Positions 1 to 7,883 are shown, numbered from the stretch's first letter. The stretch: DNA of 11,294 bases from JBFHER01 sp041584055 (GCA_041584055.1 JBFHER010000114.1:1-11294), one strand, 5' to 3'. The notes: generated from the letters alone by a model not told the origin. Made by a program: numbers and translations.

Positions 1-1
1 A

Positions 2-430
2 TCCCTTGTTGAAAAAGCTCAGGAACAATACGATGTTGATGAGGCCAGAAAATTACAGAAGAAAATAGCCAAAAACCAGTTTGGCTTCAATGATTTCCTG
101 AAGCAGATTCAACAAATCAAGAAAATGGGTAATCTTAAAGACCTGGCCTCCATGATTCCTGGTGTTGGCAAGGCGATGAAGAACATCGACATTGATGATG
201 ATGCATTCAAACACATTGAGGCCATCATACATTCAATGACCCCGGAAGAACGGGACAATCCTAAATTGCTGAATGGCAGCAGGCGTAAACGCATTGCCAC
301 CGGTTCAGGCACAGACATACAGGAAGTCAATCGTTTGATCAAACAATTTGATGAAACTCGTAAAATGATGCGGATGATGACCCAGGGGAAAAACCTGTCC
401 AGAATGATGAACTCAATGAAACAACGATAA
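2..430 (+). CDS. ffh: Signal recognition particle protein Ffh (SRP54), C-terminal M-domain part
   Basis: Ffh binds 4.5S RNA and hydrophobic signal sequences as they leave the ribosome, and delivers translating ribosomes to FtsY and SecYEG at the inner membrane. Only the last 142 residues are here; the reading frame is open to the window edge, so the NG GTPase domain lies upstream and outside. The visible part begins with the SLVEKAQEQYD linker typical of the start of the M domain. Next comes KNQFGFNDFLKQIQQIKKMG and the methionine- and glycine-containing finger-loop region (SMIPGVGKAMKN). The RNA-binding helix-turn-helix has the family motif SRRKRIATGSG at about nt 275-310, and the end is methionine-rich (MMRMM), as expected for signal-peptide binding. 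folD begins 11 nt after the stop, so co-transcription is likely. The internal ATG at 125 is not the start, because the homology runs through it. Identification is secure. Confidence 0.97.
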   Translation, partial: SLVEKAQEQYDVDEARKLQKKIAKNQFGFNDFLKQIQQIKKMGNLKDLASMIPGVGKAMKNIDIDDDAFKHIEAIIHSMTPEERDNPKLLNGSRRKRIATGSGTDIQEVNRLIKQFDETRKMMRMMTQGKNLSRMMNSMKQR

Positions 431-441
431 ATTACTACGGG

Positions 442-1314
442 ATGAAATTAATTGATGGCAAAGCGATCTCTGCTCAAATCAAAGAAGAAATTGCAATTGA
501 AGTAAAAGAAATGGTTGATGCCGGTGCAAAAAAACCGCACCTTGCAGCTGTTCTGGTTGGTCACGACGGCGGTAGCGAAACCTATGTTGCACATAAAGTA
601 AAAGCATGCGAACAGGTTGGGTTTAATTCCACACTTGTGCGTTTCGAAGATGATGTAACAGAAGCGGAATTGCTTGCCAGGGTCAATGACTTAAACAACG
701 ATCCAGACATTGATGGATTTATTGTTCAACTTCCATTGCCAAAACACATCTCTGAAAACAAAGTGATCGAGGCCATTGATCCAACCAAAGATGTGGACGG
801 TTTTCATCCTGTAAATGTGGGCCGCATGGTGGCTGGTTTACCTGCATTTGTTTCTGCAACACCCTTTGGCATTGTTGAATTATTAAAGCGATATAAGGTA
901 GAAACCTCCGGCAAGAACTGCGTTATTATTGGTCGAAGCAACATCGTTGGTCGCCCGCTCAGTGTACTCCTTTCTCAAAAAGGAATTGATGCCACAGTGA
1001 CCGTTTGCCACAGTCGCACAAAAGACCTTGAAAAAGTATGTGCAGGAGCAGATATATTGATTGCTGCTTTGGGATGGCCTGAATTTGTAAAGGGAAATAT
1101 GGTAAAGGAAGGAGCTGTTGTTATAGACGTTGGCACAACACGTGTAAAATCAGACCTGACCAAATCTGGATGGAAATTAAAAGGGGATGTATTGTTTGAT
1201 GAGGTGGCACCCAAATGCGCTCTGATCACACCGGTACCTGGAGGCGTTGGACCGATGACCATTGTTTCTTTGCTTCAGAACACACTTCTGGCAGCTAAGA
1301 AGGTAATTTATTAG
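442..1314 (+). CDS. folD: Bifunctional methylenetetrahydrofolate dehydrogenase / methenyltetrahydrofolate cyclohydrolase FolD
   Basis: Cytosolic enzyme that interconverts 5,10-methylene-THF, 5,10-methenyl-THF and 10-formyl-THF using NADP(H), supplying one-carbon units for purine and formyl-Met-tRNA synthesis. At 290 residues it has the usual family length. The catalytic segment ETYVAHKVKAC holds Tyr48 and Lys52, matching Tyr50 and Lys54 of E. coli FolD by the YxxxK pattern. Other family motifs are VQLPLP (95-100), PTKDVDGFHP (114-123), the cofactor-binding loop GRSNIVGRP (164-172) and the C-terminal TPVPGGVGPMT (263-273). The ATG at 442 gives the standard N-terminus MKLIDGKAIS. There is no clear Shine-Dalgarno sequence, as is usual in Bacteroidota. 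It lies 11 nt after ffh, probably in one transcript, and a strong intrinsic terminator follows its stop. No odd features. Confidence 0.97.
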   Translation: MKLIDGKAISAQIKEEIAIEVKEMVDAGAKKPHLAAVLVGHDGGSETYVAHKVKACEQVGFNSTLVRFEDDVTEAELLARVNDLNNDPDIDGFIVQLPLPKHISENKVIEAIDPTKDVDGFHPVNVGRMVAGLPAFVSATPFGIVELLKRYKVETSGKNCVIIGRSNIVGRPLSVLLSQKGIDATVTVCHSRTKDLEKVCAGADILIAALGWPEFVKGNMVKEGAVVIDVGTTRVKSDLTKSGWKLKGDVLFDEVAPKCALITPVPGGVGPMTIVSLLQNTLLAAKKVIY

Positions 1315-1338
1315 CCAACAAAATTACATATATAATAG

Positions 1339-1376
1339 AACACCCCTCTGCAATTGAAAGCCTGAGGGGTGTTTTT
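1339..1376 (+). terminator. Intrinsic terminator after folD
   Basis: A perfect 10-bp stem AACACCCCTC (1339-1348) pairs with GAGGGGTGTT (1364-1373) around a 15-nt loop and is followed by a T run, 25 nt after the folD stop. On the other strand the hairpin is followed only by TTCTATTATA, so it would be a weak terminator for the converging transporter gene that ends at 1408. Confidence 0.85.
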
Positions 1377-1407
1377 ATATAAGCAGTTCCGAATAATCTC
1401 AAGGCTC

Positions 1408-2775
1408 CTAAGCCACAAGCTTGCCATCAATTCTTTTTATCACCTGTCCATAAATGATCAGGGCAATGGCAGACACCATTGCAATTCCAACAAAAACATA
1501 CCAAATGTAATGGGCATTGTCGTACGCATGAAGTTTTTCCGCCTCGGTTAACAGGGACGGGTCAGGACAGTACTTTGTGAGAAGTATCCCGGATAAGCCG
1601 AAGCCAACCAGGGAAGAAATGAACGAATGCAAATGACTAAAACCGAGGTAGAGCCCTTCCTCTCCTTTGGGTGATTGCATAGAGAAATACTCCAGAAAAC
1701 GGGGAGAGATAAAGCACTCTGCCAGGCCTTGAAAAACGATCCCTATGATCATCATAAAGGCGACAGGATGCAGTCCAATGATTGGTGCTGTTCCCATGAG
1801 ATTGCCAGAAGCCATTAAAAGTGCGGAAACCGGCATAATAAACATACCCACAGTCATTGAAAACAAAGCTGTTCGTTTTCTCATCAAATTTGTAATCAAA
1901 CCAACAGTCAGAAACACAACGAGTGGATTTACGTTGGCATACCATGAAGGAGAAGCGCCCTCTCCTGCCATGCGCAACACATATTTTGGCATGGTTGCAT
2001 ACAACTGATGCTGTACCAGCCAAAAACCGGTAATGATAAGTATTAAAACAATCAAACGGACATTTGTAAGAACCTTTAAAAACGCATGCCATATCTCACG
2101 AATTGTTTTCCCCTCGCCCGCTGTCTGCGCTGATTTATACATAAAAAAGATTGTAATCAATGCAAAGAGCGTCATGCCTGCTGAGAAATAGTTGAGTGTA
2201 ATAAGGCCATAATCACCCATGGCTTCCCTGAGTGGTTTTACAATTGTTTTGCCGCTAAACGCACCGATATTGACCATCATGTAAAAAATAGAAAAACCTT
2301 TCGCGCGGTTCTCTTCGGTGGTTTCTCTTGCCACCGTACCGGTGATCACCGATTTTATGAATGAACCACCCACCATGATCACCATCAAAACAGGTATGAT
2401 CAGCCACCGTTCGCTGCTGTCACGTAACTTTAGCAAATCCACTTTTTCACCACTGTAAGAAGCCAATCCTGCCATTTCCAGCAAGGTAGGCAAGAGGGCC
2501 AGTGAAAGGTAACCCACCGTAAGCAACGAAAAGGCAAGCAGCAATGCTTTACGAAATCCGATCTTATCAGCATAAGCCCCACTAAAGGTTGGCAGAAAAT
2601 ACAAGCCCGCAGAAAAGGAACCGGAGATGAATCCGGCCTCAATATCGTTGAAACCCAAAATTCGTGACAGATAGATGGTTAACACGATAAAAACACCATA
2701 ATAAGCACCTCTCTCGAGCAACTCCACTGAGTTAGCAACCCAAAATGCCCTTGAAAACCTAACTTTTTCCCTCAT
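1408..2775 (-). CDS. POT/PTR2-like MFS transporter (probable proton-coupled peptide transporter)
   Basis: Inner-membrane transporter of 455 residues with about 12 predicted hydrophobic segments, in the major facilitator superfamily. The first helix carries ELLERGAYYG (18-27), which fits the ExxER..YY proton-coupling motif of POT (PTR2) peptide transporters, with Glu18, Glu21, Arg22, Tyr25 and Tyr26 present. The usual Phe after Arg is Gly. Further POT-like signs are GAYADKIGFRK after helix 2 (66-76), GGSFIKS with a helix-4 Lys141, FSIFYMMVNIGAFSG (161-175, the second PTR2 signature region) and GLAECFISPRFLEYFS (350-365) near helix 10. At 455 residues it is shorter than 14-helix bacterial POTs of about 500, so the extra hairpin between helices 6 and 7 is probably missing. 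Likely substrates are di- or tripeptides, but a divergent MFS member with another substrate is possible. It converges on folD and is divergent from secDF, with a promoter-like box and leader hairpin upstream. Confidence 0.82.
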   Translation of the reverse strand: MREKVRFSRAFWVANSVELLERGAYYGVFIVLTIYLSRILGFNDIEAGFISGSFSAGLYFLPTFSGAYADKIGFRKALLLAFSLLTVGYLSLALLPTLLEMAGLASYSGEKVDLLKLRDSSERWLIIPVLMVIMVGGSFIKSVITGTVARETTEENRAKGFSIFYMMVNIGAFSGKTIVKPLREAMGDYGLITLNYFSAGMTLFALITIFFMYKSAQTAGEGKTIREIWHAFLKVLTNVRLIVLILIITGFWLVQHQLYATMPKYVLRMAGEGASPSWYANVNPLVVFLTVGLITNLMRKRTALFSMTVGMFIMPVSALLMASGNLMGTAPIIGLHPVAFMMIIGIVFQGLAECFISPRFLEYFSMQSPKGEEGLYLGFSHLHSFISSLVGFGLSGILLTKYCPDPSLLTEAEKLHAYDNAHYIWYVFVGIAMVSAIALIIYGQVIKRIDGKLVA

Positions 2776-2800
2776 GCTTCACATTTTAGTCATACCTGAA

Positions 2801-2839
2801 GTCGCCCGGCAAGCAGTTCAAGGTCGCATACCGGGTGAC
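2801..2839 (-). promoter_or_regulatory. Leader hairpin upstream of the POT-like transporter gene
   Basis: An inverted repeat in the predicted 5' leader of the transporter, 25 nt upstream of its ATG. On the minus strand GTCACCCGG (2839-2831) pairs with CCGGGCGAC (2809-2801), giving 8 pairs plus one A-C mismatch around a 21-nt loop. No T tract follows, so it is not an intrinsic terminator. It could be a translational control element, an RNA-stability hairpin or an operator. I recognise no known riboswitch class in it. The inverted repeat is visible; the function is inferred. Confidence 0.4.
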
Positions 2840-2850
2840 GTAAACGGCTG

Positions 2851-2858
2851 CAAAAATA
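2851..2858 (-). promoter_or_regulatory. Candidate -7 promoter box for the POT-like transporter gene
   Basis: The minus strand reads TATTTTTG, an exact match to the Bacteroidota -7 consensus TAnnTTTG. It would place the transcript start near 2844 and give a leader of about 70 nt that includes the hairpin at 2801-2839. No clear -33 TTTG lies at the right distance, so the call is tentative. Confidence 0.4.
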
Positions 2859-2999
2859 AGTGAACTATTCCGATCTTCTGCTGTAAAAAATCATGTCTTG
2901 TAATTATGTTATAAAACATTCTGTCAGTTAATAAAATAGCCGTTTTTAAGGCATGGCCAATTAATAAAGGATGAACCATGGTTTTTAAAAAAGATTGAA

Positions 3000-3007
3000 T
3001 ATATTTG
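3000..3007 (+). promoter_or_regulatory. Candidate -7 promoter box for secDF
   Basis: TATATTTG matches the Bacteroidota -7 consensus TAnnTTTG and lies 64 nt before the secDF start codon. A T-rich GTTTTT (2981-2986) lies upstream, but closer than the usual spacing of about 20 nt for a -33 element. The start codon itself follows an A/T-rich stretch (AAAATTTAAACAC) instead of a Shine-Dalgarno sequence. Confidence 0.45.
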
Positions 3008-3071
3008 CACGTCAATTTCCGAAACAACCGGAGAAGATATAATTTAACAGTAATCGATAAAATTTAAACAC

Positions 3072-6000
3072 ATGCAAAACAAAGGATTCGTAAGGTTATT
3101 CGCGATTCTTTTAGCCTTGGTAAGTGCTTACCAGCTATCATTCACGTTCGTTACACGAAACATTGAAGAGGATGCAGCAGCGTATGCTCAAGGAGATCAG
3201 ATGAAGGAATACACTTACCTTGATTCTATGGGGAGTGTGGTTGTTTACGATCTTGGGATCGTAGATTATACCTACAGAGAATGTAAATCCCTCGAATTAA
3301 ACCTGGGATTGGACCTCAAGGGTGGTATGAACGTGATGTTGGAAGTTTCAGTTCCTGACATTGTTAAAGCACTCGCCAATAACAGTAATGATGAAACATT
3401 CGTTAAAGCCATGGCTCAGGCCAAGGCTGAATTGAAAAACAGTCAAAAAGACTTTATTACACTTTTTGCCGATGCATTTCAAACCATTGACCCGGGAGCT
3501 CGCATGGCTGCAGTTTTCAATACACTGGAGTTAAAAGACAAGATTTCGTATACAACATCAAACGAAGATGTTATTAAAATCATACGTGCGGAAGCCAAGG
3601 ATGCAATCGACAATTCATTTTTGGTTTTACGTACCAGAATTGACCGTTTTGGTGTGGCTCAACCAAACATCCAAAAAGTAGGACTTGAGTCATCTGGACG
3701 TATTTTGGTTGAATTGCCAGGTGTAAAAGATGTAAAACGGGTTCGTAGCCTATTGCAGGGGACTGCAAACCTGGAGTTCTGGGAAACCTACGAATACAGT
3801 GAGGTTTACTCTAACATGCTTGAGGCTAACAACATCATTCGCGAAATTAACGAAGCGAAAGCAGTCCTTGAAAAAGCAGCAGAAACAGTTGAAGGAACGG
3901 TTGAAGAAACTGAGCCTGCAGATGCGGTAACTGAAACTGCCAAAGATGAATTTGCTGATTTACTGGGAGATTCTGCAATGCAGGATTCTGCCTCAGTTGC
4001 AAATCAAATGAATTTCGAGAAGGCAAATCCCTTGTTCGCTGTATTATACCCTAACCTGACTTCTGACAGACAAAATGTTCAGAGAGGACCAGTTGTAGGG
4101 ATTGCTCATTACAAGGATACAGCAACAGTTAACAAGTACTTATCCTTGCCACAGGTTAAGGCAGTAATGCCCCGTGATCTTGATTTCAAATGGACTTCAA
4201 AGGCATTTGATGAAAAAGAAGAAATGTTTCAACTTTTGGCAATTAAAATCACCAGCCGTGACGGAAGAGCACCTCTTGATGGAGATGCAATTGCCGATGC
4301 ACGTGCAGACTTTGGTCAAAACCAGGCATCCAATGCAGAGGTTGATCTGAGTATGACTGCTGATGGCGCCAAAGTATGGGCACGACTTACAGGCGAAAAT
4401 GAGGGGCGTAGCATTGCCATTGTACTCGATAATTATGTAAGATCTTTCCCAACAGTTAACGAAAAGATTACCGGTGGACGCTCTCAAATCACAGGAAACT
4501 TTACTGTTGAGGAAGCAAAAGACCTTGCAAACGTATTGAAGTCAGGTAAAATGCCTGCACCAGCTCACATTATGACTGAAGATGTTGTAGGTCCATCGCT
4601 TGGACAGGAAGCAATTGACAGCGGTTTATTTTCATTCATTATCGCATTTATCGTTGTTCTCTTGTACATGATATTCTACTATGGCGTTATTGCAGGTTTG
4701 GTCGCTGACACAGCGCTTATTGCCAACCTCTTCTTCATCATGGGCGTACTTGCATCATTTGGAGCTGTGCTTACCTTACCGGGGATTGCAGGTATCATTC
4801 TTACCATTGGTACTTCCGTTGATGCTAACGTACTTATTTACGAGCGTATCCGAGAGGAATTAAAAGCAGGTAAAGGCATCAAAAAAGCGATTGCAGATGG
4901 TTACAACAATGCCTTTTCTGCGATTATCGATGCCAACGTTACAACCTTCTTAACCGGTTTTATTCTTTACACTTTCGGTACAGGGCCAATCAAAGGTTTT
5001 GCAACAACATTGATGATTGGTATTGCAACATCATTCTTTACCGCTATTTTCTTAACACGGATTATATTTGAGCAGATTCTTAAAAAGGATCGTGAACTCA
5101 AATTCGATACAAGCATTACAAGAAAATGGTTTGAAAAAACGGCCATTAACTTTATTGGAAAACGCAAGATATTTTATGCCATTTCTTCCGTGATTGTATT
5201 GCTGGGAATCGTATCCCTGTTGCTTCGTGGAATGGACCAGGGAATTGACTTCACAGGAGGTCGCACCTATGTTGTAAGGTTTGATGAAACCGTTTCCACT
5301 GTTGACGTTCAGAATGCCTTGAAAGAAGCGTTTAATGGTGATATCCCTGACGTAAAAACATTCGGTGATGACAATCAGGTTCGCATTGGTACAAACTACG
5401 AAATTGACAATGAAGACCCCGAAATTGATGATAAAATTGAGGCATTGATGTATGAAGGACTCAAGGATAAATTCCCCCTTGGAAATAGCCTTGAGGATTT
5501 TAAAGACAATCATATAATGAGTTCTCAAAAAGTGGGACCTACCATTGCAGATGACATCAAGAAAGACGCTGTTTGGGCAATCCTTTTCTCATTGATTGTT
5601 ATTTTCATGTACATCCTTATCCGATTCAGGAACTGGCAGTACTCGCTGGGTGCCATTGTTGCACTGGGCCATGATGTTTTGATCACCATGGGTATTTTCT
5701 CTGTCTTCTACAGCATCATGCCTTTCTCCATGGAAATCGGACAAAGCTTTATTGCAGCGATCCTTACGGTTATTGGATACTCCATCAACGATACGGTGGT
5801 TGTATTTGACCGCATCCGTGAACGCATCGGCCTCTATCCAAAACGTGATCGCGAGGTGGTAATCAACCGCGCATTAAACTCAACACTGAGTCGTACGCTT
5901 AGTACATCTCTGAGTACATTTGTTGTGCTTCTGACCGTGTTTTTGTTTGGTGGTGAAGTAATCCGGGGATTTATCTTTGCATTGATCGTAGGTGTAGTTG

Positions 6001-6080
6001 TAGGTACCTATTCGTCACTATTTGTTGCAACACCAGTTGCATACGACACACAAAGACTTACGAGCAAAAAGAAAGAATAA
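3072..6080 (+). CDS. secDF: Fused protein translocase subunit SecDF
   Basis: Accessory motor of the Sec translocon in the inner membrane. It uses the proton-motive force to pull preproteins to the periplasmic side after SecYEG/SecA translocation. This is the single-chain form of 1002 residues, with 12 membrane segments expected. The SecD part has an N-terminal helix (about 7-27), the P1 signature LGLDLKGG (78-85), TRIDRFGV (188-195), and a membrane block (about 519-670) with TIGTSVDANVLIYERIREE. The SecF part starts near 696 and shows GIDFTGG (724-730), VGPTIADD (821-828), and a second membrane block with YSINDTVVVFDRIRE. Asp584, Asp907 and Arg941 correspond to the proton-pathway residues of characterised SecDF; Asp907 and Arg941 are 34 residues apart, as in T. 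thermophilus (D637/R671). An acidic, Ala/Thr-rich insert at about 261-315 interrupts the P1 region. It appears monocistronic, between a promoter-like box and its own terminator. Confidence 0.97.
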   Translation: MQNKGFVRLFAILLALVSAYQLSFTFVTRNIEEDAAAYAQGDQMKEYTYLDSMGSVVVYDLGIVDYTYRECKSLELNLGLDLKGGMNVMLEVSVPDIVKALANNSNDETFVKAMAQAKAELKNSQKDFITLFADAFQTIDPGARMAAVFNTLELKDKISYTTSNEDVIKIIRAEAKDAIDNSFLVLRTRIDRFGVAQPNIQKVGLESSGRILVELPGVKDVKRVRSLLQGTANLEFWETYEYSEVYSNMLEANNIIREINEAKAVLEKAAETVEGTVEETEPADAVTETAKDEFADLLGDSAMQDSASVANQMNFEKANPLFAVLYPNLTSDRQNVQRGPVVGIAHYKDTATVNKYLSLPQVKAVMPRDLDFKWTSKAFDEKEEMFQLLAIKITSRDGRAPLDGDAIADARADFGQNQASNAEVDLSMTADGAKVWARLTGENEGRSIAIVLDNYVRSFPTVNEKITGGRSQITGNFTVEEAKDLANVLKSGKMPAPAHIMTEDVVGPSLGQEAIDSGLFSFIIAFIVVLLYMIFYYGVIAGLVADTALIANLFFIMGVLASFGAVLTLPGIAGIILTIGTSVDANVLIYERIREELKAGKGIKKAIADGYNNAFSAIIDANVTTFLTGFILYTFGTGPIKGFATTLMIGIATSFFTAIFLTRIIFEQILKKDRELKFDTSITRKWFEKTAINFIGKRKIFYAISSVIVLLGIVSLLLRGMDQGIDFTGGRTYVVRFDETVSTVDVQNALKEAFNGDIPDVKTFGDDNQVRIGTNYEIDNEDPEIDDKIEALMYEGLKDKFPLGNSLEDFKDNHIMSSQKVGPTIADDIKKDAVWAILFSLIVIFMYILIRFRNWQYSLGAIVALGHDVLITMGIFSVFYSIMPFSMEIGQSFIAAILTVIGYSINDTVVVFDRIRERIGLYPKRDREVVINRALNSTLSRTLSTSLSTFVVLLTVFLFGGEVIRGFIFALIVGVVVGTYSSLFVATPVAYDTQRLTSKKKE

Positions 6081-6098
6081 AAAATAGTCATATAAAGG

Positions 6099-6132
6099 AA
6101 AAGGGATGTCTGCATAGGCATCCCTTTTTTTT
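6099..6132 (+). terminator. Intrinsic terminator after secDF
   Basis: AAAAGGGATG (6099-6108) pairs with CATCCCTTTT (6119-6128), and the T run continues to 6132 (eight Ts in all). The stem can be extended inward by a T-G and a C-G pair. It starts 18 nt after the secDF stop, so secDF is probably transcribed separately from tatA. Confidence 0.85.
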
Positions 6133-6241
6133 GACATAATCTGACAAATACTGTAGGTCTTTCCACCCTATCAAGATGCTTACCTTCATTTGAACCGCAA
6201 TTGTGTCACACGGCATGCACCAACGAGTCAAAAAGAATTTG

Positions 6242-6249
6242 TATCTTTG
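6242..6249 (+). promoter_or_regulatory. Candidate -7 promoter box for the tatA-lolD unit
   Basis: TATCTTTG matches the Bacteroidota TAnnTTTG box and lies 16 nt before the first possible ATG (6266). Transcription would then begin near 6256 and leave a very short leader of about 10 nt before that ATG, or about 25 nt if translation starts at 6281. No -33 TTTG is seen about 20 nt upstream. Confidence 0.42.
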
Positions 6250-6265
6250 GATTCGTTAAAAAAAA

Positions 6266-6733
6266 ATGCAGATGGGAGCAATGTCCTTCTTTTTATTTAT
6301 ACCGTCAGGAGGTGAATTCATTCTTGTGATTCTGGCCGTATTGCTATTGTTTGGATCGGATAAAATTCCTGATTTTGCCAGATTGGTAGGCAAGGGAATG
6401 AAAGAATTCAGGAAAGCCACCGAAGACATTAAACGTGAAATAAATGTAGAGACCAAAGACCTCAGAGAAGAAATAAAAAAGGGTGAGAAAGTTATCCGCG
6501 ACGAAATCAACAACATTAAGAACCCAGTTGAAGAAATGGCGACTGATGATCCTTATGCCTACGGAGACGAAATTCCCACCGACTACTACGATTCTCCCGA
6601 CGAGGAAACATATGAGCCGGACAAAGCATCTTCAGAAATAAAAACCGAAGAACCGGATACAAGCACCATCCAAGAAGATGGAAACATCACTCAGAAAAGC
6701 ACAAAGAAAAGCAACGAACCTGACGTTCAATGA
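6266..6733 (+). CDS. tatA: TatA/TatB/TatE-family twin-arginine translocase component
   Basis: Predicted inner-membrane Tat subunit, which with TatC would form the pathway that exports folded proteins with twin-arginine signal peptides. The fold is visible in order: a single short hydrophobic helix (about 17-30, GEFILVILAVLLLFG), the hinge FGSDKIP (29-35), and an amphipathic helix ARLVGKGMKEFRKA (38-51) matching the TatA pattern. A charged helical stretch follows to about 88, then an acidic, Pro/Thr/Ser-rich tail (89-155) that is probably unstructured. At 155 residues it is longer than a typical TatA (about 60-90) and closer to TatB length, so TatA or TatB roles cannot be separated by sequence alone. 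No tatC is present here. In-frame ATGs at 6266, 6272 and 6281 are all possible starts. Its stop overlaps the next gene as ATGA, so translational coupling is likely. Confidence 0.85.
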   Translation: MQMGAMSFFLFIPSGGEFILVILAVLLLFGSDKIPDFARLVGKGMKEFRKATEDIKREINVETKDLREEIKKGEKVIRDEINNIKNPVEEMATDDPYAYGDEIPTDYYDSPDEETYEPDKASSEIKTEEPDTSTIQEDGNITQKSTKKSNEPDVQ

Positions 6734-7383
6734 AGTTAGAAGCGAAACAGATTTTCAAGGATTTTGGTCAGGTAAAGGTGCTGAAAGGGATTGATCTCAC
6801 CATCGATAAAAGTGAGGTCGTTTCAATTGTAGGTGCAAGCGGAGCCGGAAAAACAACCCTGCTTCAGATTATCAGCACATTGGACAAGCCAACATCGGGA
6901 CGTGTATATTATGATGGGACTGACATCCTTAAATTCAGCGAAAAGGAAATTGCCAGATTTCGCAATACAAAAATAGGATTCATCTTTCAGTTTCATCAAT
7001 TGCTCCCTGAATTCACTGCGATAGAAAATGTTGTGATCCCTGCACTGATTTCGAAACAGGATCGCAAAAAAGCCAACAAACGAGGCAAAGAACTGCTTGA
7101 TTTTTTAAATTTATCCCATCGGCTAGAACACAAACCGGCTGAACTCTCCGGCGGTGAAAAACAACGTGTTGCCATTGCCCGTGCTTTGATCAACAATCCT
7201 GAAGTCGTATTTGCAGATGAACCCACCGGCAACCTCGATTCCCACAACAGAGATGAAATGCATCAGCTGTTTCTAAACCTGCGCAATGAATTTAACAAAA
7301 CCTTTGTGATCGTTTCTCACGACATGGAGCTTGCAAAAGTATCCGATCGTGTGATGACCATTAAAGATGGCGTGATGGTTTAG
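6730..7383 (+). CDS. lolD: ABC transporter ATPase, LolD/MacB/FtsE type
   Basis: Cytoplasmic nucleotide-binding subunit of 217 residues, of the group that powers extraction of lipoproteins from the inner membrane (LolCDE) or related mechanotransmission ABC systems. All catalytic motifs are intact: Walker A GASGAGKTT (35-43), Q-loop Gln87 in FIFQFHQLLPEFTA, signature LSGGEKQRVAIARAL (139-153), Walker B VVFADEP (159-165) with catalytic Glu164, D-loop NLD (168-170) and the switch His197 in IVSHD. Bacteroidota proteins of this kind are usually annotated LolD, but FtsE and MacB ATPases share the same motifs, so the symbol is a best guess. The partner permease (LolC/LolE type) is not adjacent. It shares an ATGA overlap with the tatA-like gene and is followed by a strong terminator. 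Confidence 0.85.
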   Translation: MKLEAKQIFKDFGQVKVLKGIDLTIDKSEVVSIVGASGAGKTTLLQIISTLDKPTSGRVYYDGTDILKFSEKEIARFRNTKIGFIFQFHQLLPEFTAIENVVIPALISKQDRKKANKRGKELLDFLNLSHRLEHKPAELSGGEKQRVAIARALINNPEVVFADEPTGNLDSHNRDEMHQLFLNLRNEFNKTFVIVSHDMELAKVSDRVMTIKDGVMV

Positions 7384-7456
7384 CCTTTTGCTCGCTCTTC
7401 TTAATCAGGCACTTCGATGGGATAGCTGACATGATAAAATCTGACATAAAAACACA

Positions 7457-7490
7457 AAAAAAACCATCTCGTTTTGGAGATGGTTTTTTT
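7457..7490. terminator. Bidirectional intrinsic terminator between lolD and rplS
   Basis: Symmetric hairpin: CCATCTC (7464-7470) and GAGATGG (7477-7483) form the core around the 6-nt loop GTTTTG. It is flanked by an A run on the left and a seven-T run on the right, so each strand ends in a U tract. It lies 73 nt after the lolD stop and 18 nt beyond the rplS stop on the other strand, as expected for a shared terminator of converging genes. Confidence 0.9.
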
Positions 7491-7508
7491 ATATCGTAAA
7501 GATCAAGA

Positions 7509-7862
7509 TTAATATCTTCTTTCTTTAATTCTTGCTTTCTTACCTGTGAGTGCCCGTAAATAGTACAATTTCGCACGACGTACACGCCCTCTTTTATTTA
7601 CAACAATGTCCTGAATGTTTGGAGACTCCAGGCTGAAAATTCTTTCCACACCAATGTTTTCTGACATTTTACGAACAGTAAACATTTTCTTGTTTTCGGA
7701 ACCTTTGATTTTAATTACAACACCTCTGTATTGCTGAACCCTTTCTTTTGTTCCTTCTTTAATTTTATACGCAACGGTAATGGTATCTCCACTTTTGAAG
7801 GAAGGAAGATCTTTCGTCTCATTCGCAAATGCGTTTTCAGCAATCTTAATTAACTGATCCAT
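7509..7862 (-). CDS. rplS: 50S ribosomal protein bL19
   Basis: Component of the large ribosomal subunit near the interface with the 30S subunit. At 117 residues it has normal family length. Recognised bL19 segments are FKSGDTITVAYKIKEG (22-37), QQYRGVVIKIKG (43-54), the highly conserved VERIFSLESPNI and the C-terminal RVRRAKLYYLRALTGKKARI. The ATG at 7862 gives the expected N-terminus, MDQLIKIAENAF. In many bacteria rplS follows rpsP-rimM-trmD; here it stands apart from those genes, with its own promoter and a leader that can fold, and a terminator 18 nt after the stop. Transcription from the barrel-protein gene upstream could also enter it, since no terminator is seen between them. Confidence 0.98.
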   Translation of the reverse strand: MDQLIKIAENAFANETKDLPSFKSGDTITVAYKIKEGTKERVQQYRGVVIKIKGSENKKMFTVRKMSENIGVERIFSLESPNIQDIVVNKRGRVRRAKLYYLRALTGKKARIKERRY

Positions 7863-7883
7863 TTTTCAAACTTTAATAATTAT

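Noticed and set aside
1637..2092. 151-codon minus-strand frame within the transporter gene
   Set aside because: It is an out-of-frame shadow of the POT-like transporter, whose own frame carries clear family motifs.
5052..5528. 158-codon minus-strand frame inside secDF
   Set aside because: It is antisense to conserved SecF coding sequence and has no recognisable domain.
6199..6209. 11-mer CAATTGTGTCA upstream of tatA, also present on the minus strand upstream of the dehydrogenase (11219-11209)
   Set aside because: By rough estimate, tens of shared 11-mers are expected by chance in a window this size, and the two copies sit at different distances from the promoter boxes.
7429..7446. Repeated CTGACATGA/CTGACATAA words near the lolD terminator, also resembling 6131-6146
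   Set aside because: Short, A/T-rich and imperfect; no regular spacing or symmetry that would suggest an operator or repeat family.
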